64,000 nucleotides of DNA, taken from assembly GCA_965203605.1 (NCBI GenBank), contig OZ241902.1, forward strand, positions 5,456,001 to 5,520,000. The letters run 5' to 3'. The notes under the pieces were generated by a model, which was not told the origin of the DNA, did no database searches, and saw only the letters and a list, made by a program, of their open reading frames with translations. The position numbers and the translations under genes were made by a program. Source of the stretch: JAPOUP01 sp965203605 (GTDB taxonomy: Bacteria; Pseudomonadota; Alphaproteobacteria; Rhodobacterales; Rhodobacteraceae). Of the stretch, positions 49,287 through 58,635 are shown piece by piece (positions within the stretch are counted from its first letter, which is position 1; the number at the start of each line of letters is the position of its first letter).

Positions 49287-49978
49287 GGAATGGAATTCGT
49301 GCGGGTCATCGTTGTTTGGCGCAATGAAGATCTGGGGAGAGGCATTGCCCACCGTTTGGAGGATGCGGGAAGCGTTGTTCGTGCGATTGAACGCTGCCGG
49401 GAGTCTGGCACGTTTCTCGACATCGCTTGCGGTGGCATCATGATTCCGAGCTTCAATCTTCCGGCCCCGATGGCTTTCCGATCCTGAGGAACATCCCTGT
49501 TTGCGGCGACAGCTGGCCAATATTCCCGCTGACGGTGCTGTCTGACTTGACGATACGGATGCATGGGTCTGACGCTTTTGCCAACGATAAACCGAACCGA
49601 CCATTTGCCTTGAAGGAACTCAAGGCCCGAGTGCGTGCGCTCGTTTGTCGGATCGCGTCGCCGCTTCGATCTGCCTCGATTTCCGAAGGTCTGCAGCCGG
49701 ACTCCATAGTGCATCCTAGGCGTCGGGGCTTCGGTCACGGTCAGGAAACGCGTCTCCCGCAACGGGAAGTGGTACAGCGACAGGCACGGATGCGTACGCA
49801 GGCAAGCGTCGTAATGGAGTTGACTTTCCCTGATCATACCCCTGCGACCGGCGCGGATGTCGGAGAAAGCGTGATCGAGAAACATCTTTCAACACTGCGC
49901 ATGGCCGACAGTCCTTACGGTATGTCAATTCGAGGGCAGTGCTGGGTTGGCTTCTATCCTGCGACGGTCAGGTCATGA
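49287..49978 (+). pseudogene. OmpR-type response regulator, decayed
   Basis: Pieces of a QseB/TctD-like response regulator occur in two frames. NEDLGRGIAHRLEDAG begins the receiver; after a shift near 49480, ILRNI, SDLTIRMHG, PFALKELKARVRALV and ADVGESVIEKHLSTLR follow in order. Expected acidic and phospho-accepting residues are lost (VVWRNED replaces the usual V-E-D-N-E-D; the aspartate segment reads GGIMIP), and the final wing is out of frame. It ends at the start of the histidine kinase gene, its likely former partner. Confidence 0.75.
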
Positions 49979-51360
49979 AGGCGCTGCCACTGCGGATCAG
50001 GCTGACGGCGATCATTCTTGTGCCGCTTCTCATTATCGCGGTGGCTGTCGGATATTGGCAGGTTCGGAACGCCCGAATGACGGCGGAAGATCTCTTTGAT
50101 CGTTCCCTGCTGACAACTGCACTCGCGGTAGCAGGGGATGTGGCACGATCAGACGGCGAAGTTCTGTCTCAGAAGACCAGCGCACTGCTGGCGGATACTT
50201 CAGGAGGTAAGGTGTTCTACCATGTATATGCTCCTGACGGAGCATTCGTGATTGGTTACGCGACTCCGCCCGTGCTGCCAGGTCTGGGATGGCAGGACGA
50301 CGGGCCTGAGGTCCATACCGCGAAATACTATGGCCGAAGTGTAAGGCTTGCGCGGCTTCGGGATGTCGCATCGATCGGAGGGCTTTCCGGAACATTCACG
50401 ATTTCCGTCTGGCAGGATCTGGCATTGCGGGAGGGGTTCGCACGCCAATTGATGAGCAGAACGTTTGTCGTCATTGCCGCACTGATCGGCACGGTTGCCT
50501 TTGTCGTCTGGTTCGGAGTCAATCTTGGCCTTCGGCCCCTGCTCGACCTGGAGGAGGCGATTTCGCGGCGTTCGTCGGACGATCTCGGTCCTATCCGTCG
50601 TTCCGTTCCTTCCGAAGCGCGTGGTCTCGTCGAGACATTGAACAGGCTATTCGGACAGGTTGCGGGGGTAATGGATGCGCAGAACGCCTTTGTTTCAAAC
50701 GCTGCCCATCAGCTAAGGAATCCGATCGCCGGCGCACTCGCGATGGCCGAGGCGGTGCGTTCCGCACCCGATGGCGAGGCGGCGCAGGATCGGGCCGGGG
50801 AACTCGTCGACGCGGTCCGGCGAGTAAGCGATCTTGCGGAGAAAATGCTCGCTTTCGAGCGCACCAAATCCGCTATGCCAACGGCACCATTTGACCTCGC
50901 ATCAACCACTCGGGAAGTTGCGGCTTCCTACTGCGAAGCGGCCGGTGCGCAGGGCGTGTGCCTGACACAGCGCATTTCCGAAGGAGTGACTATGCTTTTG
51001 GCGGATGAGGTGATGGTGCGCCAGGCGGTGGCGAACCTTATCGACAATGCGCTCTGTCACGGCGGCCCTGAACTCCGGCATGTCGAGGTTGCGCTCACTG
51101 TGAGCGGCGGGGTCGCACGGCTGTCGGTGAACGATGATGGACGAGGTGTTGAGGCGGCCGATCTGGACAGGGCGCTGGCGCGGTTTGGCCAAGTTCGCTC
51201 TGGTGCAGGCAGCGGATTGGGGCTGTCGATCGCCGATGCGGTTGCCGTTCAATGTGGTGGCCGTCTTGCGATTGATGCGGAAGGACGGGGGTTCCACGTA
51301 TCGATGACGTTTCCGCTGGCGGAATCGACCGGCCCTTGTCCACCTAACTGCGGAGGATGA
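49975..51360 (+). CDS. Two-component sensor histidine kinase
   Basis: This is a 461-residue membrane kinase with two membrane segments (about 10-27 and 163-183) and a periplasmic 2CSK_N-like sensor domain between them. A HAMP-like region follows, then the H box with H245 in SNAAHQLRNP. The ATP-binding domain has NLIDNAL, NDDGRGV and GSGLGLSI. All catalytic motifs are present. The start ATG at 49975 overlaps the dead response regulator frame by 4 bp. The kinase is intact while its cognate regulator is decayed, so it is orphaned or uses another partner. Confidence 0.88.
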   Translation: MKALPLRIRLTAIILVPLLIIAVAVGYWQVRNARMTAEDLFDRSLLTTALAVAGDVARSDGEVLSQKTSALLADTSGGKVFYHVYAPDGAFVIGYATPPVLPGLGWQDDGPEVHTAKYYGRSVRLARLRDVASIGGLSGTFTISVWQDLALREGFARQLMSRTFVVIAALIGTVAFVVWFGVNLGLRPLLDLEEAISRRSSDDLGPIRRSVPSEARGLVETLNRLFGQVAGVMDAQNAFVSNAAHQLRNPIAGALAMAEAVRSAPDGEAAQDRAGELVDAVRRVSDLAEKMLAFERTKSAMPTAPFDLASTTREVAASYCEAAGAQGVCLTQRISEGVTMLLADEVMVRQAVANLIDNALCHGGPELRHVEVALTVSGGVARLSVNDDGRGVEAADLDRALARFGQVRSGAGSGLGLSIADAVAVQCGGRLAIDAEGRGFHVSMTFPLAESTGPCPPNCGG

Positions 51361-51892
51361 ATTCTATCCTCCTTCGTTGAGACAATCCGCGTTGGAATTG
51401 ATGCCCCACTTTCACACGGAAGTGCGACACCGGTCGTTTCCGCGACCTTTGCAGAGGAAATGGCCTTGACGCTGGATGGGACCAGACCTCGCCGTTCCGC
51501 CAGATTCAGCGCCCGACTGTCGTGCGGTCACAATCCAGCTGCACGATAATGGCCGGACTCGAAAGCTCGCTTACCCTCCCCTTTGCGTGAATTCTGGCAT
51601 CTTTCCCTAATAGTCAGGTGGCAGCGCCTCTCGGCATGGCGGTCTCACCTGCTCAGTCACATGGACTATCGCCGCCTGCTGACCGATTGGTGACACTATG
51701 CGACCGAGAAGCAGATCACCACCGCCTACGGTATCGCAATTCAGGGTCAGGACTATAGAACTTGGATTTCTTCGGGTCCCGCATTTTCCTGCCTCATGCC
51801 TGTCCAGATCATTGTTTTGCAACAGGGAATAATGACATCATGCAGAAACCAGAAGGAACTCGCCAAGTGCGATTGCCCTGAATCCAGGGTAG
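51361..51892. other. Intergenic region with dispersed repeat copy D
   Basis: These 532 bp contain no recognisable gene. The repeat at 51404-51440 is the only structured element noted. Confidence 0.5.
51404..51440. repeat. Dispersed repeat core, copy D
   Basis: CCCCACTTTCACACGGAAGT then GCGACACCGG: the complement of the core found at 4233-4315 and 33141-33223, with a few changes. It is in the same orientation as the copy at 53034-53068, and both are preceded by GATG. Confidence 0.7.
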
Positions 51893-52801
51893 AATGGGGG
51901 TGCAAAGCAATCAGAGAATACGCGACTGGCGTATGAGAAGGGCTGGCAATGCTTTGTCGCCTGGTGTCATGACGTCAACATGGTCCCGCGCAACGCTAGG
52001 TCCGAGGATGTGGTTAGGTTTCTCGTCACGATTGCTAACGAGGGGCGAGCTGGTGGTGGCAAGCCGCTCGCGCTTAACACGCTGAGGCTGTATCGCAGTG
52101 GCCTGAACGATCGATGGCGCAGGTTTGGATCACCGTCGCCAGCGTCGGCGAGGGCTGTCGACGAAGTCCTGCAGGGTTTGGCAAGGCTCCGTGGCGACAG
52201 ACCCCGACGGGTAAAGGCCCTGCGGGAGCATCAGATTTTCAAGATGCTGGATTCATGCGGCGAAGGGCTTCATGGGCTTCGTGATGCAGCGGTCCTGTCC
52301 TTGGGATTCGCCGCGGCCCTCAGGCGATCAGAGCTGTGTTGCCTGCGGACAGATGATCTTGAGTTCAAGGAGGCTGGGGGAATACTGGTGCATGTGCGGA
52401 AGTCGAAAACGGATCCGAATGGCACAGGACAAAGGGTTGCCGTGATTGAAGGCAAGACCGTAAGACCGATTACGCATTTGGAACGCTGGCTGCAGGAATC
52501 CGGCATTGGCGAAGGTTATGTCTTCCAGACGCTGTTGCGTGGCGGCGTGCCTTCCGGCCATGCACTTGATCCAGGCGATGTCGCACGGGTTGTAAAGCGC
52601 CATGCCCGGAGAATTGGTCTCGAGCCAAGCGACTACTCCGGGCACTCCCTGCGTGCCGGGTTCGTAACCAGCGCGGCAGTGCACCACGCTAGGATCGACA
52701 AGATCATGGAGGTGACGCGACATAGAAGCGCCGAGACCGTCCTGAAGTACATTCGCGACGAGGAATGCTTCATCGATCACGCTGGTGCCTCATTTCTCTG
52801 A
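51893..52801 (+). CDS. Tyrosine recombinase (integrase), N-terminus uncertain
   Basis: This is a phage-integrase-type recombinase. Catalytic residues: arginine in AALRRSELCCL, lysine in RKSKTDPNG, H-x-x-R in GHSLRAGF, histidine in TRHRSAETV and tyrosine in LKYIRD. The first ATG is at 51980 (273 residues), but family-like sequence (ENTRLAYEKGWQCFVAWC) is open upstream to 51893, just after a TAG at 51890-51892, with no ATG, GTG or TTG start. The N-terminus may therefore be truncated or nonsense-mutated. It lies between two direct repeat copies. Confidence 0.75.
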   Translation, partial: NGGAKQSENTRLAYEKGWQCFVAWCHDVNMVPRNARSEDVVRFLVTIANEGRAGGGKPLALNTLRLYRSGLNDRWRRFGSPSPASARAVDEVLQGLARLRGDRPRRVKALREHQIFKMLDSCGEGLHGLRDAAVLSLGFAAALRRSELCCLRTDDLEFKEAGGILVHVRKSKTDPNGTGQRVAVIEGKTVRPITHLERWLQESGIGEGYVFQTLLRGGVPSGHALDPGDVARVVKRHARRIGLEPSDYSGHSLRAGFVTSAAVHHARIDKIMEVTRHRSAETVLKYIRDEECFIDHAGASFL

Positions 52802-53543
52802 CTGCACCGCGAAATGGATCATCAAAATGTGGCGACCTGCATACATCGTGACTTTCGGCTGCTGAGGAGGTAGGTCAAAGGCAATGAACACCCCCACCTA
52901 TATACACGCAGAGGCCATGCTGAGGGAAACCGGGAGCCATCCCTTTGTCGGGAATGCCTTTCCGCATCTAGAACAGCCCAGAAACGAAGCTCAGACATGG
53001 CGAAATCTTGGGGGATCTATATGAATACAGATGCCCCACTTCCACTCGGAAGTGCAACACCGGCCATTGCAAAGAGGCCACGAGTACCAATCTCACAAAC
53101 TTAACCAATCCGGCGCTTATGCACCCCATCGATGGAAAGACAGGCGCGGGAATAGGTTGAACGCTCAGATTTGGCGCACCGCAAACCATCTGTTGTAGCG
53201 CTGCAACGTCCGCGCGCGGGCCCGCCTGCCTCGTCCACACGATGGTCACGTGTGGGGAGGAATACGTCGAGCTGGGGATGGAGGCCTACGGGTGCCGGCG
53301 CGTGAACTGCACCGTCACCAACCTCGACCGACGCGCCAGAAAGCTCAGCTACCAGCTGGTCAGGCTTCCCGAAAGTCCAGGATCAGGAAATGATCTGGAA
53401 TCAATGGCCTAGGAATGTTCTACCCAGAAGGAGTGATTTCTCCGTCGCATCCGTCAGCGCGCAGCCGGGCGACGGGATGCACCAGCCTGTCCGGTACCGA
53501 TGGCAAGGATATGGCTCATGACCGGCGCACATCCAGTGGCAAC
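52802..53543. other. Gene-poor region with repeat and transposase scrap
   Basis: These 742 bp hold copy C of the dispersed repeat (53034-53068) and, at about 53242-53370, a plus-strand scrap (EEYVELGMEAY, NLDRRARKLSYQLV) that resembles the end of a transposase; its family is undecided. No complete gene is visible. Confidence 0.45.
53034..53068. repeat. Dispersed repeat core, copy C
   Basis: CCCCACTTCCACTCGGAAGT followed by GCAACACCGGCCATT is the complement of the core of copies A and B. Together with copy D it brackets the integrase gene as a direct repeat about 1.63 kb apart. Confidence 0.75.
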
Positions 53544-54362
53544 TTAACTTGCGTCCTTGACCGCGCTCAGGAACTGCCGGGTCCGTTCACGCTGCGGGGC
53601 CTCAAACAAGGCTTGCGGCGTTCCCTCTTCTTCGATCGCGCCGTTGAAAAACAAGCAGACACGATCGGATATGTCCTTGGCAAACCCCATCTGGTGTGTG
53701 ACCATCAGCATTGTCAGGTTATGGGCATCCACAAGCTTGCGGATTACGTTGGTCACCTCGCCAATGACTTCCGGATCCAAGGCTGAGGTCACTTCGTCAA
53801 AAAGCATCACCTTAGGGCGCATCGCCAAAGCCCGTGCGATTGCGACGCGCTGCTGCTGGCCGCCGGAGAGACGCGAAGGATGTTGATCACGCTTGTCTGC
53901 CATGCCGACCATCTGCAACAAATCCATTGACCGTTCTTCGGCCTCTTTCCTCGGCAGACCAAGAACCTGCACCGGCCCCTCCATGCAATTCTGCAAGGCC
54001 GTCATATGCGGAAACAGGTTGAAGTGCTGAAAACACATGCCGATCTTGCTGCGGATGCGCCGGATATGCACGGGACTGGCCGGGACCAGAACGCCGCCCT
54101 TTTCCATATGTGTCAGTGGTTCGCCATCCACATAAATCACCCCGCCATTGATCGTTTCCAGAGTCATCAGCATGCGCAGAACGGTTGTCTTGCCTGAGCC
54201 GGACGGGCCGATGATCGTTACCATCTCGCCTTCGTCGATATCGAGGTTCAACCTATCCAAAACGGTCAGTGCGCCATAGCTCTTGCGGACGTTCTGGAAC
54301 CGCACCATCGGTATCTTGCGCCCTTCCAGTCGCAGTGCGTATTGGCCCATGTCTTCGGTCAC
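53544..54362 (-). CDS. ehuA: Amino-acid/ectoine ABC transporter ATPase
   Basis: This is a 272-residue polar-amino-acid-type ABC ATPase. Walker A is GPSGSGKTT, signature LSGGQQQR and Walker B VMLFDEVTSALDP. It overlaps the permease gene ehuD by 4 bp and is the last gene of the ehuBCDA-ordered operon. Residue M19 (MVRFQNVRKS) is an alternative start. Ehu assignment follows from the whole operon's resemblance to ectoine/hydroxyectoine transporters; another amino acid is possible. Confidence 0.85.
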   Translation of the reverse strand: MTEDMGQYALRLEGRKIPMVRFQNVRKSYGALTVLDRLNLDIDEGEMVTIIGPSGSGKTTVLRMLMTLETINGGVIYVDGEPLTHMEKGGVLVPASPVHIRRIRSKIGMCFQHFNLFPHMTALQNCMEGPVQVLGLPRKEAEERSMDLLQMVGMADKRDQHPSRLSGGQQQRVAIARALAMRPKVMLFDEVTSALDPEVIGEVTNVIRKLVDAHNLTMLMVTHQMGFAKDISDRVCLFFNGAIEEEGTPQALFEAPQRERTRQFLSAVKDAS

Positions 54363-55027
54363 TGTTTCAATCCCATCTTGCGACGCACCCAGCTTTCGAA
54401 CTGGGCAATAATGAAGGCGGACGGCAACGATACCGCGAGGAAAATCACACCCACAATCGTATAGGGTTCAAGATAGCGATAGCTTTCGGCCCCAACTGCA
54501 TTTGCGGTATGCATCAGTTCGGCTACGCCAATCACAGACAGCATGGGCGTGTCCTTGAATATACCGACCAGATAGTTTCCCATACCCGAAATCGCCGGTG
54601 GCAGTGCCTGCGGGATGATGATCCGTCGATAGCATTGCATCATCGGCATGTTGATGGCCTTCGCGGCCTCCCACTGGCCTCTTGGCACGCTTTCTATGCC
54701 ACCGCGATACACTTCAGAAAGATAGGCTGCATAGTGCAGGCCAATCGCGATCAGGCCCGAAACCCAGGGAGACAGGTTGATTCCGAATTGCGGCCCGACG
54801 TAGAACACGAAAAAAACCTGCAAAAGCAGCGGTGTGGAGCGAATGAACTCGACGAATTCACGCACGCAGATCGTGAGAACGCGGTATGGCGTACGCTGAG
54901 CCAATACCAGAATCAGGCCGAGGACCACCGCAATCGCATAGCCGCCGCCTGCCGCCATCAAGGTTTTGGCAGTGGCATCAATAAAGCGAGGCAGCAATTC
55001 CCATGTCCAATCCCATTTCCATTCCAT
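54359..55027 (-). CDS. ehuD: ABC transporter permease, EhuD-like
   Basis: This is a 222-residue permease of the His/Glu/Gln/Arg type with the EAA-loop sequence EAAKAINMPMMQCYRRIIIPQ. Several membrane helices and FVEFIRSTPLLLQVFFVFY in the second are typical. It pairs with EhuC. It starts 3 bp after the ehuC stop. Confidence 0.85.
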   Translation of the reverse strand: MEWKWDWTWELLPRFIDATAKTLMAAGGGYAIAVVLGLILVLAQRTPYRVLTICVREFVEFIRSTPLLLQVFFVFYVGPQFGINLSPWVSGLIAIGLHYAAYLSEVYRGGIESVPRGQWEAAKAINMPMMQCYRRIIIPQALPPAISGMGNYLVGIFKDTPMLSVIGVAELMHTANAVGAESYRYLEPYTIVGVIFLAVSLPSAFIIAQFESWVRRKMGLKQ

Positions 55028-55030
55028 GGC

Positions 55031-55696
55031 TCAGGCCCTTCCGATCTTGCGGGCCATCGCTCGTTCAAAATACCGCATGAAGGGCGTAACCAAGAAACGC
55101 GCGAAGACGTAGTATATGATCAGCGCCGTACCGAAACTCTGCACCGACAGGAATGTCGATATGTTGATCTGGCGGACTTCGAACATCAGATCCGTAACCG
55201 AAATCAGCGCAACCAAAGCGGTGCCCTTCAATATCTCGATCACCAGATTGCCCCATGAAGGCAGCATGATCACGAAGGCTTGCGGCAGGATGATCCGCCG
55301 CATCCTTTGCACGGGCGTCATGTTGATGGCCTTGGCCGCTTCCCATTGTCCGATGGGCACAGCCAGAACGGCTCCACGGACAAGCTCGGCCCCGTAGGCA
55401 CCCATATTCATGCCAACCGCAACAAAACCTGCGGTGAATTTGTCTAGCGTGATGCCAAAAAGCGGAAGCACAAAGAAAATCCAGAACAATTGGACCAGCA
55501 AGGATGTTCCGCGAAAAATCTCAATGTAGACCGTGGCGACGGATTTGACCGCGGCATTCTGAGAAAGGCGCATGAGACCAAAGGTTAGAGCGACAACAAC
55601 GGCTACGATTGTCGCCAGCACAAACTGTGTCAGGGTGACCAGCGCTCCATCCAGCAGCCGACCGCCGTGGGTCTCCAGGAATTCGAAGTAGGGCAA
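55031..55696 (-). CDS. ehuC: ABC transporter permease, EhuC-like
   Basis: This is a 221-residue permease of the polar amino acid type. The EAA loop is EAAKAINMTPVQRMRRIILPQ, nearly the same as in EhuD, showing that the two are paralogues. FRGTSLLVQLFWIFFVLP is the usual second-helix motif. It follows ehuB after 105 bp that contain a strong stem-loop. Confidence 0.85.
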   Translation of the reverse strand: MPYFEFLETHGGRLLDGALVTLTQFVLATIVAVVVALTFGLMRLSQNAAVKSVATVYIEIFRGTSLLVQLFWIFFVLPLFGITLDKFTAGFVAVGMNMGAYGAELVRGAVLAVPIGQWEAAKAINMTPVQRMRRIILPQAFVIMLPSWGNLVIEILKGTALVALISVTDLMFEVRQINISTFLSVQSFGTALIIYYVFARFLVTPFMRYFERAMARKIGRA

Positions 55697-55742
55697 GCCC
55701 CGACCCCCTTCGTTTCTATTCTAACGATGCTTGTAGCAGCAT

Positions 55743-55769
55743 CCAGCGCCCTGCCCGACAAGGCGCTGG
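55743..55769 (-). promoter_or_regulatory. Stem-loop between ehuB and ehuC
   Basis: A perfect 8-bp stem CCAGCGCC / GGCGCTGG with an 11-nt loop lies in the 105-bp gap after the binding-protein gene. Such hairpins commonly stabilise the upstream message or partly terminate it, giving more binding protein than permease. No U-tract follows on the transcribed strand, which favours stabilisation. Confidence 0.5.
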
Positions 55770-55801
55770 AGTCTTTCATGCGCATGGCCGGCAGCGGCTC
55801 T

Positions 55802-56641
55802 TTAGCGGTTAGCGCAGGCCCATTCAGCCGTTGTGTCATCGGGAAGATTGAAAGCCGCGTAGTCAAACTCCTCGACGCCTGCCATCATCTCATCACTTCC
55901 AAGATATCCATCCTGCAAAACCGCATTGAAGGCCGCGCGGAATTCGTCATCGTCCGGATGAAAGCCGATACCTACCCAGTTGAAGAAGCTCTTTGGCAGA
56001 GCGTTCTGGTCAGTCGCATCAATGCCCTCGTTCTTCTTGGCGAGGTCCAGCGCTTCGAGCGATGTAATGGCGCCGGCTGCCGCACGCCCGGACTTGACCG
56101 CAGCGAGCACTTCGGTGATCCCCGGCAGCTGCATGATTTTGCTGTCTTCGATACCCGCTTCCTTCGCCTGAGCGACGTTGGCGTAACCCGCAACCGCTGC
56201 AACGGTAACACCGGCGTCGCGGACCGCATCATAGGTGTCCAGTCCCAGAGGGTTGCCCTCGGGAACGATGAAAGCCACGCCGAATTGCCCGATCGGTTCG
56301 GAGAAGTCGACATTCTCGCAGCGTGCGCCAAGGATATACATACCGCCGGTAATCACATCTACACGACCAGCCATAAGGCTCGGGATCAGACCGGCCCAAT
56401 CCGTTACGACCGGTTCAATGTTCGTATGGCCCATTTTCTCCAGCAAATCGACGGTGATCACGTTGACAAAACCCAGAGGTTCGCCGTTCTCGCCGGGATG
56501 GGCCCAAGGTGCTGCGGCTGCAAAGCCCAGGCGGATCGGCTCACCTGCCGCAACCCGATCCTCAAGTGGTCCGGCGAGCGCACTACCGGCAATCAACGCC
56601 AGCGCCGCTGAAACGATCGTGCTCAGAATTCTTGTCGTCAT
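55802..56641 (-). CDS. ehuB: Periplasmic substrate-binding protein, EhuB-like
   Basis: This is a 279-residue SBP_bac_3-type protein with a signal peptide (MTTRILSTIVSAALALIAG, cleavage near SALA-GP). Conserved GFVNVITVDLLEKMGH and TGGMYILGARCENVDFSEP segments match ectoine/amino-acid binders. Start at 56641 with an AAGGAG ribosome binding site. It is the first gene of the operon and sets its specificity. Ligand ectoine is a family-based guess. Confidence 0.82.
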   Translation of the reverse strand: MTTRILSTIVSAALALIAGSALAGPLEDRVAAGEPIRLGFAAAAPWAHPGENGEPLGFVNVITVDLLEKMGHTNIEPVVTDWAGLIPSLMAGRVDVITGGMYILGARCENVDFSEPIGQFGVAFIVPEGNPLGLDTYDAVRDAGVTVAAVAGYANVAQAKEAGIEDSKIMQLPGITEVLAAVKSGRAAAGAITSLEALDLAKKNEGIDATDQNALPKSFFNWVGIGFHPDDDEFRAAFNAVLQDGYLGSDEMMAGVEEFDYAAFNLPDDTTAEWACANR

Positions 56642-56667
56642 TTGTAGTTCTCCTTCATGTTGCTTCA

Positions 56668-56684
56668 TTTGGTCAGACCACATG
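56668..56684. promoter_or_regulatory. GntR-type operator before ehuB
   Basis: TGGTCAGACCA (56670-56680) is a perfect palindrome around its centre, within ATTTGGTCAGACCACAT. It has the TTGGT-N3-ACC form bound by FCD-type GntR regulators. It lies about 30 bp upstream of the ehuB start codon, in a position that would block transcription. The regulator is not in the window. Confidence 0.5.
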
Positions 56685-56739
56685 AACGCTGTCCGATGGT
56701 TACTTCACAAGCAGTACGACACTTTTGCATTGCAGGCAT

Positions 56740-57405
56740 TTCTACACAAGATGACTTCAATTGCAACGTTCATAGAACGTTGGCAGGCGCCAGTCGTCAC
56801 CGTGGAACTGGCCCTTGAACGGGCGCAGCAGCCCGTGCATGTTCAGCCGTCCTGCCGGGCGAGCCGATTGAGCTGCGTGCGGATCTTCGCACGCCATCGC
56901 AAGGCTGCCGACCCGCGAACGGAGTTCCCGTCTCCCGCGCCGCTGCCCTTCCAGCCGAAGCGGGCAAGGCCCCGTCCCTGTTCGGACGAGGAGATCCGGA
57001 AGCTGCTGCCGGCTGCGCTGGACATGCCACACTCCTTCGAGCGGTGCGCCTTGAGGCCATGGCCCCGCCATTGCCTGTTCGGCCTCCTTGCCGTTTCCTG
57101 CATCAGGGTGGGGGAAGCGCGCGGTCTCGAGCTCCGGACATCGATCTCGACGCCGCGGTGCTGACCGTGTGCGGCGCGAAGTTCGGCCGCGACCGGCTCA
57201 TCCCGCTGCACGGCACGACCTGCGAGGTCCTGGCCGATTGCGTCGCCCGGCGCGAGCACCACTGGCAGGACCGCCCGGTGTCGGGCTTCCTGTTCGTGTC
57301 GGGGCAACCGGCTCGACAAGGCGGACATCTCCTGAACGTTTGACAAGCTGTCACGCCAGATCAGGCTGCGCGGCCAAACCGACAGCCACGGGCCGCGCCT
57401 TCGGG
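56740..57405 (+). pseudogene. Tyrosine recombinase, frameshifted and cut off
   Basis: Plus-strand pieces in order: ATFIERWQAP, then SDEEIRKLLPAALDMPHSFE and FGLLAVSCIRVGEARGLEL. A one-base loss near 57135 is followed by DIDLDAAVLTVCGAKFGRDR with LIPLHGTTCEVLADCVARRE, and finally DKLSRQIRLRGQTDSHGPRL. The catalytic HxxR and tyrosine part is missing; the similarity stops near 57405, just before an ISNCY-like remnant. It is unrelated in sequence to the integrase at 51.9 kb. Confidence 0.7.
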
Positions 57406-57759
57406 GCCTGGTTCCGCACCGCCCGGCGGCGGTCGCGCACGGGTCGCCGTTCTCGCACCGGGCGGGTTGCGGATCTGTGGACGTTCAGGGCGACCGTGCG
57501 GGCGAATCCGTCGGCGTCGCGTAGTCGACGCCGCTGCCTTCCCGCATGACCTTGTGGCGAGCACGAACCTGTGATGGTCTTCGACAAGGCGCACCGGAAG
57601 CCCGAGCTCCACCGGACAGTCGGCCTTGCTCTTCGGGAGCCGGCGCGTGTGCCGCTCAAAAACCGGAAACACCTTCTCGTGCCGGAGGATCGTTTTGCCT
57701 TGGGCAGGCGGCGATCTGGCGTGCGGCGTGCGACAGAAGGCTCCGGTCTCTTTGACCGT

Positions 57760-58635
57760 CTAGGGCCTGTTGACAATTGGGTTGCGATTCGGCGCGTCCC
57801 CTGTTATCTGGCCGCGATGCACGCCGGAACGGCGGCACAGGCAAACGGGCAGGTGACATGATGAATGCAGACAGGACGGTGCTGACCGACGCCATGTGGG
57901 CGCGGATCGAGCCCATGCTGCCCGGCAAGGCGACCGATCCCGGCGCCACCGCGGCGGACAACCGGCGGTTCGTGGAGGCGGTGCCCGTGCGGTTCCGCAC
58001 GGGATCGCCGTGGCGGGACCTTCCGGAGCGCTTCGGCAACTGGAACAATGTGTTCAGGCGGTTCCGCCGCTGGGCGCTGTCCGGGGTTTTCGAGCGCGTT
58101 TTCAATGCCCTGTCGGAGGATTTCGACCTCGAATGGGTGTCCGTCGACGGCACGATCGTGCAGGCGCACCGGAAGGCGGCGGGCGCAGAAGGGGGACCTG
58201 CCGCCAAGGGATCGGCCGCTCCCGGGGCGGCCTGACGAGTAAGGTCGTGGCGGCCGTGGACGCGCTCGGATACCTGGTCCGCTTCGTGATCCTTCCCGGC
58301 CAGGCGCAAGACCTCGCGGGGACGGCGAAGCTTCCGGACGGGCTCCCCTTCGGGGCGCTGGTCGGGGACAGGGCGTTCGACGCGGACTGGCTCCTGGAGG
58401 ATCTGGCCCTGCGCGGGGCGGAGGCGGTGATTCCGTCGAAGCGGAACCGGACGGAGCCCAGGGAGCACGACCGGGAGATGTATGGGTGGCGGCATCAGGT
58501 CGAGAATTTCTTCGCCAAAATCAAGGAGTTCCGTGCGATCGCGACGCGCTACGACAGGACGGACGCGAGCTTTGCGGCCGGGATTCATCTCGTAGCCGGC
58601 GTGGTGGCGGCAGCATGATTGTCAACAGACCCTAG
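57760..58635 (+). mobile_element. IS5-family element (IS427-like)
   Basis: This is an 868-bp element with inverted ends GGCCTGTTGACAATT (from 57764) and GGTCTGTTGACAATC (complement, to 58631). It is flanked by direct CTAG (57760-57763 and 58632-58635). It lies inside the ISNCY remnant. Confidence 0.88.
57858..58618 (+). CDS. IS5-family transposase in two overlapping frames
   Basis: Frame 1 (57858-58235) encodes the DUF4096-like N-terminal domain (LTDAMWARIEPMLPGK, TGSPWRDLPERFGNWNNVF) and the first DDE aspartate in WVSVDGTIVQAHRKA. Frame 2, shifted by -1 near 58210, continues GIGRSRGGLTSKVVAAVDAL and has LVGDRAFDADWL plus VENFFAKIKEFRAIATRYD. This two-frame layout is standard for the IS427 group, where a programmed frameshift makes the fused enzyme. 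No canonical slippery heptamer is evident at the overlap. Confidence 0.8.
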
